DNA of 64,000 nt, from assembly GCA_016906335.1 (NCBI GenBank), contig JADEYG010000009.1, positions 735,001-799,000 on the forward strand, given 5' to 3'. Position 1 is the first letter of the stretch. The number at the start of each line of letters is the position of its first letter. The notes under the pieces are model-generated. The model was not told the DNA's origin. It saw only the letters and a list, made by a program, of their open reading frames with translations, and did not search any database. This DNA is from Novakomyces olei. Its lineage: Eukaryota; Ascomycota; Novakomycetes; Novakomycetales; Novakomycetaceae. A program made the position numbers and the translations under genes. Below, one piece after another: positions 34,944-44,697 of the stretch.

Positions 34944-35900
34944 TCATTCTATTTGTCCCAATTTCACAGAGTATCCGTCCGGGTCAGTGACATCACCTTG
35001 CTGGCCCAATTGAGCCAGGGTTGCCTTCAAGTCAGGCACGATAATTCCGATGTGACTAAAGCCCTTTGGATCTGTGTTGCCGCTGTGGTAGCGCATGTTT
35101 GGATCATTCTCCGTTCCATAGTTGTGCGTGAGCTCGAGCAGCATTTCGTACTCGCCAAAAGGCTTTCCTGGACGATGGAACCCGAGAAAGTACAGGTCAA
35201 ATTGGGCCTGAGGCATAGGAAGTTTGCGCACAAGCTCCATACCAAGAGAGCGATAAAAGGCAATACTTATTTTGGGATCGCGTACGCGGATCATAGCGTG
35301 ATTGAACCGGTTTAAGTCACGATCCCATCCTTCGCCGGCGCTAGGCACACCCTTTACGAGTTCAATCCAGTAATTGTCCGGGTCCAGGGCAAAGGCAATA
35401 TCTAGCAATTAGTTTAGAAGTTCACGCAAAAGTCACATAACTAGATCATCTTAATTTCATTTATTTTGTATTTTAATCTTAATTAAAGAAAATACCTTTC
35501 TGACGGCCGTCTACCAATCGCTTTTTGAATTTGACTCCCTCTGACTCGAGTTGGTCACAGCATGCCTCAATATTGTTCACGGAGAAGCAAATGTGACCAA
35601 ACCCGCTTGGATCTCCATTTCCATTGTGATAAACGGCATCCTTTGCCTCCTGAATCAGCTCGAGCACTCCTTCCCTGGCGAACAAAGGCTTGCCTGCGTA
35701 AGCGGCTTTTGGACCGTTAAACGCCAAATAGTATAATGTTTGATCCGTACGGCGCTGCGTATCGAGAAGCGATAGGCCAAAATGACGCTCGTAAAACGCG
35801 ACAGACGCACGCGCGTCCCTTACGCGAAACTTTTCATTAGTCACCTTTTATTAAACTAAAAAATAAAGATTATTTCAGGTACCGATGCACGATTAAGCAT
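34944..35900 (-). CDS. GLO1: Lactoylglutathione lyase (glyoxalase I), two-domain
   Basis: Converts the methylglyoxal-glutathione hemithioacetal to S-lactoylglutathione. Exons 35883-35900, 35496-35829 and 34944-35401 give 269 residues with two tandem glyoxalase domains, the fungal monomeric form. Domain 1 begins RVRDARASVAFYERHFGLSLL and ends FGHICFSVNNIEACCDQL plus DGRQKDIAFALDPDNYWIEL. Domain 2 begins FNHAMIRVRDPKISIAFYRSLGMEL and ends FSHIGIIVPDL and DPDGYSVKLG. The first exon has only 18 nt (MLNRAS); it is chosen because it restores the LNRASFRVRD block, but a longer N-terminus is possible since yeast Glo1 has 326 residues. It converges with FEX1. Confidence 0.92.
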
Positions 35901-36113
35901 GATTCTTAATTTTGGTTTTTCGGTTTTATTCTTGCATTATTTTATTCTTCAATCTTCAAATTATGGGGAATCGAGTTTATGTATGATCTCGGTCTATCCG
36001 CTCCAACTCTTTGAGAGATAACACGATTCTTATACATTTGTCTCTATCTGTTTATTGACGTAAATAATTAGTCGCACTAGATAGATAGCTATTGGTCCTC
36101 TACCAAGGGTTTC

Positions 36114-37378
36114 ATGGGAATCTTTACGGAGGAAAAGCCGTACACGGCCATATCGTCGCTAATTGGTAAGTGTCTTGGAGCGCGGGAAGAGCAAATTTTC
36201 TAATCTTTTAGACCGATACGCGACTCGAGATGTAAAGACGACATGTTCACGATCTTTTGCTTACATGTGTCTAGTTTGAAGAGGACGATATCTCGTGTGT
36301 GCCGGGGCTGAGCGAGCTAATTCGTAATCAGTCTGGCGGAACGGCGGAGGCAGTACGTGCGCTACGGAAAAAATGCAAATATGGGGATAAGCATACGCAA
36401 TTGCGAGCTCTTACTGTAAGTTTGGAATTAGGCGAATTTGCATTGGTGATTGTATACTCAAGATATTGTTTTAGCTTCTCGATTCTTTGGTGGAGAATGC
36501 TGGCCCGGAATTTCAACGACATTTTGGTGACGAGCAACTGCTAGATCGGCTGCGTACAATGGCTCAAGACCGAGAACTGGATCCTCATGTCAAGAGAAAG
36601 CTTGCTATAATGCTGCTTAATTGGAAAGGTCTGTTTGAGCACGAACCAGGAATGGATGAAGTTGCTACGCTCTACCGTAACCTGCCTTTGGTATGATTGG
36701 ATCGGCCGTGCTGAAATTTTATTATTGATCAGTTTTATTTATATTTATTTATTTTATCTTTGATTTCTGTTTCTGGGTCCTCTTCTCGTTACACATACTA
36801 AATATGCAAAGAAACGAGACCCAAAGAAAAGTTCGGGTGAGCCTGGTCGAGAACCCGGTCGAGAACCTAGTCGAGAAGCTGAGCACGACAACAGGCATAG
36901 TAATCGTGTGAGACGCAACGACTATGATGCGCAGCAGAGCTATCACCAAAGGAATGATTCTTCCGAGGGCCAAGGTCGGCAGCACGTGACTGTTATTCCT
37001 CTGTCAAAGGAATTACCACGTATCCGTGAGGCTCTGGTGGAGGGCAATCAGGCAGCGACAATGTTGTCGGACGCTTTGCAGCTTGTGAACCCGGAACGTG
37101 AACTGCCGTGTAATGTTCCTCGGGTTGTTGAGTGCCGTGAGAGAGCGCGTCAAGCACGTCGCCGTATATTGCGTTATATACAAATGATGGAGTCCGAAGA
37201 ATGGCTCAGTGTACTGATTCATGCAAATGAAGAGCTTATTTCCGTTCTGCAAAAATATGAGCTGATGAATCGAAGAGACGCCCAAGATGAGGCCGATTCT
37301 GATGACGAAGATGAATCGGAGCCATCCCCAGCGCCCCCAGCAGCAGAAAACCCTTTTGGAGACGAGCACATACTATAA
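36114..37378 (+). CDS. LSB5: LSB5-like VHS/GAT endocytic adaptor
   Basis: Actin and endocytosis adaptor that in yeast binds Las17 and Sla1. Exons 36114-36165, 36212-36231, 36275-36415, 36475-36690 and 36812-37378 give 331 residues. The VHS-like domain spans about residues 1-145: MGIFTEEKPYTAISSLIDRY, FEEDDISCVPGLSELIRNQS, EAVRALRKKCKYG and LLDSLVENAGPEFQRHFGDE. A basic linker follows, then a GAT domain (about 190-300: VVECRERARQARRRILRYI and LISVLQKYELM). It ends in an acidic stretch and an NPF tripeptide near the C-terminus, a known EH-domain ligand. Exon 2 is only 20 nt. It is divergent from GLO1, 213 bp apart. Confidence 0.9.
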
Positions 37379-37807
37379 AAAGAAAGTAGTATGGCCTTGG
37401 ATAATGTTGTGTTGTATTAATTTTTAACTTGTACCTTGTGCGTTAAGTATTGTATGCGCGATTTTTGGGGGGCTTCTAGTTAGTTCTCAGTGTTTCATGT
37501 ATAGGTCTGGGTTGATTTTCTAGGATTGACGAGCTGTGTAAAATAAATGTATCATACATATTCTAGGTGGCTTGTCGCATTGTATAACGATTATAGCTGT
37601 ACGTGAATATAGAGAGTTCTACGAATTTTGTACTACGCATTTTGTACTTAAGTCAGTGCCGCAATAACGGGAGACTAGTTGTTCTCGACTTGGCGATTGT
37701 GAATAGTATTTCGGACGGAATGCCTGGACTGTCAACATATCATGGAGTAATATAGAACAAAGACCCACTATATTTATTTCATGCTGTATATATGCTGTAT
37801 AGATGCT

Positions 37808-37819
37808 GTATATATATTA
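37808..37819 (+). promoter_or_regulatory. TATA box of the U6 gene
   Basis: GTATATATATTA at about -31 to -20 from the proposed U6 start, the position of the TATA box in yeast SNR6 promoters. The region upstream also carries two further GCTGTATA repeats. Confidence 0.6.
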
Positions 37820-37838
37820 ACAAAATTGAAACATATTT

Positions 37839-37942
37839 GTCCTTCGGGACACATGGTTCATTTAAACTAAACAGAGAAGATTAGCAGTTGCCCTGCATAA
37901 GGATGACCCGCAATCAGTAGAGAAGTCACACGTTTTTTTTTT
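37839..37942 (+). ncRNA. SNR6: U6 spliceosomal snRNA
   Basis: Catalytic core RNA of the spliceosome, made by RNA polymerase III. The 5' hairpin GTCCTTCGGGAC (37839-37850) matches the fission yeast form GATCTTCGGATC. The ACAGAGA box is at 37871-37877, followed by AGATTAGC and the internal stem-loop CCCTGCATAAGGATGAC (37891-37907). The RNA ends in a run of ten T (37933-37942), the Pol III terminator, with a second T run just after. Length is about 95-100 nt, as expected. An A-block-like TGGTTCATTTAAAC lies inside the gene. This gene sits alone in the 1.8-kb gap between LSB5 and the aminotransferase. Confidence 0.95.
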
Positions 37943-38088
37943 ACAATTTTTTTTTTTACATTTTTGGACAATGCATCTTGTTTTGCTCAAATTTAGAGAT
38001 GTACTCTCCAATTAAAACTAACGCGTTTACAAGTGTGAAAGAAATTTCTGGCCTTCTGCAGCAGCGTATAGAGGACCCCCAGAAACCT

Positions 38089-38102
38089 CTGTTCGATTCT
38101 CG
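38089..38102 (+). promoter_or_regulatory. Candidate downstream B block of the U6 gene
   Basis: CTGTTCGATTCTCG matches the TFIIIC B-block core GTTCGANTC. It lies about 250 bp downstream of the proposed U6 start and about 150 bp beyond its T-run terminator. In budding yeast SNR6 the B block is likewise extragenic, about 234 bp from the start. No tRNA can be folded around it (no T-stem, no A box at the right distance). Confidence 0.55.
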
Positions 38103-38700
38103 GAGAACGTCAGTTTATAGTATAGCAGATACAGATTAATTCTAAAAATAACAAGTAATGGTATTATTTTGACCTCTTGTCTCGCTTGCTTGATTTACTC
38201 GTGGCTAGCCTCATCCCACTTAATCAAATATACTATACTTACCCCCACGCAAGAAATCTTGCACTAGTACTAATTTAGACGCTCAGTGACGGCAATGGTA
38301 GAAATAAAATGGAAGCATTATCTAAACTTAGCAAAACACAGAGGGGCTTGCTCTCAAATCAAATACGCGCGTAGACCGTCCCAATATTAGTCGACAAATA
38401 TAGCCGGTCCCGAGTGTTCTATACTTGCAGAATGCTCGGTAGTGTCTAATATTGGCATAACCTGACAGTTGGGAACCATGTGCACGGCTAGACTAATATT
38501 AAAAATCAATAGTTCCACACGCAATGAAAACAACTGGCACCAAACGCCTGGGGCTATCGATTTGCTCACGATAATTAGAGGCTTGATACCAAACCGAAAC
38601 GACTATTAAGATGAAATAAAAGCGACACGTATCAAGACTACAATCAAATGCGCGTGACATTATCATTAAACAAGAGTCGAACGGTCATTTCTGCGCCAAG

Positions 38701-38741
38701 ATACCAATGGTTTTACCAATGAATGGTAAAACCAATGGTAT
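38701..38741. repeat. Inverted repeat built from CCAAT boxes
   Basis: ATACCAATGGTTTTACCA, a 5-nt loop (ATGAA), then TGGTAAAACCAATGGTAT: an 18-bp stem with one mismatch. Three CCAAT boxes lie on the plus strand within 41 bp, about 450-490 bp upstream of the aminotransferase ATG. CCAAT is the core bound by the HAP/NF-Y complex. Confidence 0.75.
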
Positions 38742-39191
38742 TAATAATTACTAGCTGGCATGGCATCGCGAACCGTGCTACTATGTCTCGCACGATGATA
38801 TATAAGCGATAATTCCGTATCACTGTTTTACCCATAGATTAATCTATCCTCGCGTGTGCGGTGATACCGCTTAAATTTCGACAATAACGATAATCTTTAC
38901 CAATTCTCCAAGTAATTTCGCTGTTACCTGCCAGGATAGAAACTGCCGTCGCCAGGCGCTTAAATCTGGGGACTTTGCGTATAAATCGACGGGTGCGCCG
39001 GTTGTTTGAAACGCTACACTCGCGACACGAATCAGTGCCGTATTCCTTACGGCTGCAATCAGACGAGAAAAAGACTTGTGCTCGCTGCAAGACTAGCACT
39101 GGACAATTAATCGACGCTAGCCGCTGCAAAGGTATAAAGACAAAGGTATAAAGACAAAAAGCAGACAGCGGACAAGTCTAGTACGCCCAAA

Positions 39192-40595
39192 ATGTCGCAA
39201 ACATACTTGACTATACAAAAATCTGCCGCCGAGGCGGATATGGCGCTTCACTTACACCCTCAAGCGAACCCGGCACAAACCGCAACTTCCGAGTCTATTG
39301 TATTTTCAAAAGGCGACGGAGGCTACGTCATTGATGTTGAAGGTAGACGGTACCTCGAGGCAGTTGCCAGTCTGTGGTGTGCTTCTCTTGGCTTCAACCC
39401 GCCTCGATTAGTTGAAGCAGCCACAAAGCAATTGAAAAACTTGTCGACTTACCACTGCTTTGGCCTTAAAACCAACGAGTGCATTGCTCAAGTTGTACAG
39501 CTGCTGGAACAGATCTCTCCCATTCCGAACCCACACTTTTACTTTACTAATTCCGGATCCGAGTCGAATGACACGGCGGTTAAATTGGTCTGGCATTACC
39601 ATTCTTCCATTGGGAAACCGGACAAGCGCCGGATTATTAGCCGTGACGGAGCTTATCACGGCTCAACTGTTATGGGAGCCGCTCTTTCCGGTCTGCCTCA
39701 TATGCATCACCTGTTCAATATCCCCACGCAGGATATACTCTACGCTGGCAAACCGCATTACTACCGGGAAGCATTGGACGGCGAGTCAGAGACCCAGTTT
39801 AGTGAGCGACTGGCCCGTGAGCTGGAAGAGATGATTGTCCGCGAGGGACCCGATACTATCGGCGCCATGATCGTGGAGCCTGTTATGGGAGCCGGAGGTG
39901 TCTATGTCGCACCGGACGATTATTTCCGACGCATTCAAAAAGTTCTGCGCAAGTACGATATACTGCTGATTAGCGACGAAGTCATTTGCGGCTTTGGCCG
40001 TACTGGCAACTACTTTGGCTGCCAAACTTATGGTTATGAGCCGGATATCATCTCCACAGCCAAGGCTATTTCCGCTGGTATTTTGCCTTTTGGTGCAGTT
40101 TTCATCGGGGAACGTGTGTACAAAGGAATCACCAAGGGATCTCAGCAAGTGGGTGTCTTTGGACACGGGTACACGTACTCTGGCCACCCGGTAACTGCCG
40201 CTGTAGCAGCGGAAACACTCAAAATCTACCAGGAAATGGATTTGATTAGCAAGTCGCGTAAACTGGGAGAGCGTCTAATGGAAGGACTGCATAAGAAAAT
40301 CGCTCCTCATCCTCTAGTGGGCAATGTGCGGGGTAAAGGGTTCGTTGCGGCGGTAGAAGTCGTGGCCAATAAGGCGACAAAGGAGCCCTTTGATCCTTCA
40401 ATGGCCGTGGGGAAGAAGATTGATGCTGTATGTACCAGCAAGGGACTGATTATTCGTCCAATGAAGGATTCAATTGCCCTCTGCCCGCCTTTTATTCTGA
40501 CCGTCGAGCAGGTTGATGAAATCGTCGACACGCTCAAGGCCGCGCTGGACGAGGTGGCGCCTCAAGTCTTGCCCCAGTCGGAGAGCATCCTTTAA
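39192..40595 (+). CDS. Class III omega-aminotransferase (PLP)
   Basis: Transfers an amino group from an omega-amino donor to a keto acid using pyridoxal phosphate. Intronless, 467 residues, full length. Motifs: YLEAVASLWCASLGF, FTNSGSESNDTAVKLVWHYH (phosphate-binding), AYHGSTVMGAALSGL, MIVEPVMGAGGV, LLISDEVICGFGRTG (PLP-contacting Asp), STAKAISAGILPFGAV (Schiff-base Lys) and HGYTYSGHPV. The pattern is closest by eye to plant pyruvate-type GABA transaminases and bacterial omega-amino acid:pyruvate aminotransferases. Donor specificity cannot be set. No mitochondrial presequence is obvious. The lack of introns in an intron-rich neighbourhood and the bacterial-like family make transfer from bacteria a possibility. 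Confidence 0.9.
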   Translation: MSQTYLTIQKSAAEADMALHLHPQANPAQTATSESIVFSKGDGGYVIDVEGRRYLEAVASLWCASLGFNPPRLVEAATKQLKNLSTYHCFGLKTNECIAQVVQLLEQISPIPNPHFYFTNSGSESNDTAVKLVWHYHSSIGKPDKRRIISRDGAYHGSTVMGAALSGLPHMHHLFNIPTQDILYAGKPHYYREALDGESETQFSERLARELEEMIVREGPDTIGAMIVEPVMGAGGVYVAPDDYFRRIQKVLRKYDILLISDEVICGFGRTGNYFGCQTYGYEPDIISTAKAISAGILPFGAVFIGERVYKGITKGSQQVGVFGHGYTYSGHPVTAAVAAETLKIYQEMDLISKSRKLGERLMEGLHKKIAPHPLVGNVRGKGFVAAVEVVANKATKEPFDPSMAVGKKIDAVCTSKGLIIRPMKDSIALCPPFILTVEQVDEIVDTLKAALDEVAPQVLPQSESIL

Positions 40596-41039
40596 CTTGC
40601 ATTGTAGTAAATAGGGGTTTGTACGTTTGATGCTTTTAATTGCATATGTATTTTTCCACTTGTGTCCGAGTAGACAGTCAGCGCGCTTGACGGAGATTGA
40701 ATGTTGGCGGTAAAATGTAGGACATAAACTGTAAATTGTAAATTAAATCTAAATCATAAATCATAAATCATAACTCATATCATAGATCATAAAAAGAAGA
40801 CATAAAGTTAAATTAGTAAATTATAACGAGCAGTCTCAGCCCAACAATCAAGTAACCTAAATGTAAAGCGATAATAAAAAGAGCGTACTTTATGTGAGCA
40901 AGCAACAGGGGAATTGGGTGGGCTGGCGGTTTATCGTTTGGTATAATAATCACGATAGAAATAATACGCGGGCTGGTATTAGATAACGATGCGATCAGTC
41001 ACACTTTGTCCGGCAGTTTAATGTCGCCCCATTGGTGTC
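40596..41039. other. Intergenic between aminotransferase and RCH1
   Basis: Holds a small tandem of AATCATA-like words at about 40745-40795 and otherwise AT-rich promoter sequence. No gene seen. Confidence 0.55.
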
Positions 41040-42245
41040 ATGGGCGAGGCTACTGCCGCCGATTCGCAAAGTATAAGCAAAAGGCAGCAGCGCAATGTGC
41101 AGGACTCGGCGCTTAATAATTCTGTCAGAAAAAATGGCCCGTTAGTGCGACGCGTGTGGGAAACAGCACTGGAGCAGTGGCTGCTGTGGCTGCTCGGTAT
41201 TGCAATCCTACTGGCTTACTTGTTCCCCTCAGTCGGCAAGGATGGTGGTGCCGTACAGGCTCAGTACTCTGTTACTTTTGGTGCCGTTTGCGTCATCTTT
41301 GTCGTGAGCGGGCTGTCAATTCCCTTTGGCAAATTCCGGCAGGAAGTATACAATATTAAGCTGCACTTGATCGTACAAATTACGTCTTTTTTCATCGCGT
41401 CCAGTATCACTTTTGCCCTCGTGGCAGCAGTGGCAAGGGCACATAATCCTCAAATCGATGATGTCATCTTGGCGGGGATGATTATTTGCGGATGCCTGCC
41501 CACTACGATCAGCTCAAACGTTGTTATGACACGACAGGCCGGCGGTAATGATGCTGCTACTATAGTGGAAGTCACCCTGGGCAATTTTGTTGGGCCATTT
41601 TTGAGCCCAGTGCTTATTAATAAAGTTTACTTGTCTGCCATTCCTCGATTTGCTCGCTTGCTGCCGCCTCACCATGACGATTTTCAGACTCTGTACAGAC
41701 GCGTGTTTTTCCAACTCGGTCTCACCATTTACGTGCCTTTTACCGTCGGGCAGGTCATACGGTACTTGTTTGAAAAACAGGTTCAATACGTTTTTAATAA
41801 GTTTTACATCGCTAAACTGTCGGGAATCTGTCTCGTTTTGCTCATGTGGAGCACTTTTTGTAACAATTTCGCGGAGCGTACGTTTGAACACGTTTCACAT
41901 CAAAGTATTATTATGCTCTGCTTTGCCAATGTGCTTTTGTACCTCCTATACTTGGCAATTTCTTTTACGCTCGCACGTCCGCCTGCCTGCAGATTTCTAT
42001 GGAAAAAAATGTCGCATGTCGACACGATTTCCGTCTGTTTCTGCGGACCCGCAAAGACTCAGGCTCTCGGCATTCCTCTTACTGCGGTCATCTGGCAGAA
42101 CAGCCCTGCAGATCTACGTGCAGTCCTTCTTGTGCCGGTTGTACTCTTCACAGCCGAGCAAATTACATTAGGTCAGATCTCTGTGCTTTTTTTTCGTCGC
42201 TGGCGTGAAAAGGCTGAAAGACAAGAGCAAGTAGAGGAGACTTGA
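41040..42245 (+). CDS. RCH1: RCH1-like SLC10A7-family membrane protein
   Basis: Member of the bile acid:sodium symporter fold family; in yeasts Rch1 restrains calcium uptake at the plasma membrane, and human SLC10A7 affects calcium and Golgi function. Intronless, 401 residues. After a hydrophilic N-terminus (1-40) about ten hydrophobic helices follow. Family blocks: WLLWLLGIAILLAYLFPSVG, FVVSGLSIPFG, GMIICGCLPTTISSNVVMTR, GGNDAATIVEVTLGNFVGPFLSP and, near the end, CFCGPAKTQALGIPL. The paired discontinuous helices with the TTISSNVV motif are typical of SLC10A7. Confidence 0.92.
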   Translation: MGEATAADSQSISKRQQRNVQDSALNNSVRKNGPLVRRVWETALEQWLLWLLGIAILLAYLFPSVGKDGGAVQAQYSVTFGAVCVIFVVSGLSIPFGKFRQEVYNIKLHLIVQITSFFIASSITFALVAAVARAHNPQIDDVILAGMIICGCLPTTISSNVVMTRQAGGNDAATIVEVTLGNFVGPFLSPVLINKVYLSAIPRFARLLPPHHDDFQTLYRRVFFQLGLTIYVPFTVGQVIRYLFEKQVQYVFNKFYIAKLSGICLVLLMWSTFCNNFAERTFEHVSHQSIIMLCFANVLLYLLYLAISFTLARPPACRFLWKKMSHVDTISVCFCGPAKTQALGIPLTAVIWQNSPADLRAVLLVPVVLFTAEQITLGQISVLFFRRWREKAERQEQVEET

Positions 42246-43190
42246 TCAGTTTAGCTAGAATTTAGTTCTTTTGTTCCAGATGGCTAGAGCCGCGTTGTGG
42301 ATAGACTGTGGTTTTACGATAATATACTTTAGTGATGAGATTTTTATACAATATCCGTGTTATTGTACTGATTTATTTTTATGGGAATTTTGGCCGTTGG
42401 CACGTAGTGTCTGATCCCGGTCAAATGCTTCAATTCACGCTCCATTTGAGCTCTAAAAGGACGTAGGTTTCTTTATTCGCTTGCGCCACTTTTGAATATT
42501 CATAGGCCAATGTCAAAAAAGACTGTGATAAATAATTAAACTTGATACATGTATTACGTGATGTAACTAGGGTAGTATAGGTAACCCGTGAATCGTATAA
42601 AATGTGTTTTTCTTATTTGCCGACTAGTTGCGCGTCGGTAAAGAACCAGTCAAGTTCTAATCATCATGACAAAAATGCGATAATTTGAGACGCAATGCCC
42701 ACAATATTTAGTCTGTATGCCCTTGTCAGCAACAATATTTCGGACACGTATACCACTTTCAAAAGCACCTGACTTGCGTATTTCAATTTTTGATATTTCA
42801 TTTGTGATCAAGGGAGACCCCTTGCTAAACTTGTGAGTCTTATTCGAGTTAAGCTAGACTTAAAGGCAATTATTAGTACATCAAATTGCTCGCAGCATTA
42901 TTTGGCACGTCAAATTTTTACTCTAATTCATTTTTTTTTCCCATCAGCTAGTGGCAAGCATATTGCCATTATCAATGTTAGATATGATGAAACTTTCATG
43001 ACTCAAAAACACTCATGATTCATTCATTTCATTAAACACAAGAAACGCAGTGGAACAGCTGTTCTTAAACAAAAATCATAACGAGCGCTTTGATTATTTG
43101 ATAACCCTCAAACTAAATCCTCGTCTTGGCGATTGCATTTTTCACAAATCATTAAAGAAAAAGAATCGTGCATGAAACTTGTAATTGATG
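42246..43190. other. Gene-free stretch between convergent RCH1 and PCMT
   Basis: About 0.95 kb of AT-rich sequence. A TGATGA word near 42985 could resemble a snoRNA C box but no matching D box and stem were found. I see nothing else. Confidence 0.5.
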
Positions 43191-44277
43191 TTATAGCGGT
43201 GCATCTTTGAGTCCAACGTATCGAACTCCGAAGAGCTTTTCCTTCTTCACACTTCCATCCAATCCTTTAGTGACAAGGTACATATATTGCTCGCTGCCGT
43301 ACAAAGAGTTCAGGCCAGAAGAAGTAGAATCTTCCACGGGTATAAACATTCTTCCTCCGGGTGCTAATTGATCCACCAACTCCTTATGTAATTCACTCGC
43401 TGCCGCACCTACATGAATAGCGTCGTATGGTGCTGAAATGTAGTCAGTATCAGGATTGAAAATGAAAACAAAAAGAATCGAATTCAATATATAAACTAAA
43501 CAAAAAACCAAGAAAAGAAAATCTAATTTTTTCTTGCAAGCAAACCACAGACCATTCTCTTTAAAGCCTTTGCGGCCATCACCTAGCACCACTTGCAAAC
43601 GCCCTTCTTGCATTAATTGTGCCATCTCCGGGTCCTTGTTAAGATTTCGCCTCCCAAGTTCCACTAGAGCCGTTATATGTTCGACACCTGTAACACTGCC
43701 ACCCGGTGAGACCTAACACCAATTAGAAAAAGTGCAGATAAATGTTTCTTCTACCATGCGGGACAATACTGCAGTTAGGTATCCACTGCCGCTTCCTTGA
43801 TCTATTAACATTCTCGACAAAATACAATAAGATACGATCAAAAAAAAAATGTATTTAAAAAGAAGAAACAATAAATGAAGCAAAACAAAAAAGCTTCATA
43901 CCAACATCGAGTACACTATTACCAGGCTGCAAAGCTGGTTCCAAGTACTCGGCCGAGTGACCGTGCATATGAGGTGCAGATATAGTAGCATCGTGCCCAA
44001 TATACTAAGCATTTAGAAAACAATATGCTTTAAATTCTAACAAAAGTACCTGCGGAGAATCTTCATAAGGCTGGTACGAGCAGAAATTTGCACGATCCGT
44101 TTTCGTCATGGCATCGATAACGCGTCTGCACTTTTTAGATCAGTATAAGCGTCTTCGTATTGCATACCGTTATAATGCCGTTATCACGCAAGTTTTGTAT
44201 AAGCTCCTGGTTCGTTCGACCCGTACACAGCCATGCTATTTATGTATTAGCGCTAATATTGATGCCGACGAACCCAT
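43191..44277 (-). CDS. PCM1: Protein-L-isoaspartate O-methyltransferase
   Basis: Repairs isoaspartyl damage in proteins by SAM-dependent methylation, in the cytosol. Exons on the minus strand: 44274-44277, 44168-44235, 44050-44130, 43902-44004, 43755-43795, 43553-43712 and 43191-43432, giving 232 residues, the family size. Blocks: [52 protein letters not shown] (substrate loop), [16 protein letters not shown] (SAM motif I), [16 protein letters not shown], and [20 protein letters not shown] with [13 protein letters not shown]. The first coding exon is only 4 nt (ATGG) before a 38-nt intron; it is the only way found to give Met-Ala-Trp at the start, but is less certain than the rest. Confidence 0.9.
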
Positions 44278-44697
44278 TGTTCAAAGCTTGCTTCACAAAG
44301 TCAGCTGTCGATTTCTGTGGGGAAGATTGCAATCACTAATTATAATTATAATTATAATGTTAATATATATAATTGATAGATAATGGGTTTGTTTATTGGG
44401 CCAATACGCGGACAGGGCCCATAGAAATTCATACATTACGTAATTTTTCTGTTAATAAGAGCAATTTCAAATAATAGAGGAATAAATCACAAATTTATGA
44501 TATTCCTTTTGGAAAATTTTCTGTCCCTTGTGCTAATATGAAAGCTGCACGAATAGCGCGTGCATTTAGCGACGTAAATAATTCCATATCCACACTAAGC
44601 TATTGTAACATTAAGACAAGCTAACGACCGACAAAAAGATACTAAAAAAAAGCGAGGAAAAAAAGGGAAAATAGAAGGCGCCATTAACAAGACATTC
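44278..44697. other. PCMT promoter side and Reb1-like 3' end
   Basis: AT-rich, with an ATTATA run at 44337-44375. No gene seen. Confidence 0.5.

Larger units (their letters stand above)
37943..39191. other. Gene-free stretch upstream of the aminotransferase
   Basis: About 1.2 kb. It holds the candidate U6 B block (38089-38102), an 18-bp-stem inverted repeat (38701-38741) and a doubled GGTATAAAGACAAA (about 39130-39157) that supplies TATA boxes about 50-60 bp before the aminotransferase start. No protein-coding signal. Confidence 0.55.

Noticed and set aside
38041-38110. Possible tRNA around the GTTCGATTC word downstream of U6
   Set aside because: The T-stem does not pair and no A box is at the right distance; an extragenic U6 B block explains it better.
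42960-43020. snoRNA-like TGATGA box
   Set aside because: No D box (CTGA) or terminal stem could be found within a plausible length.
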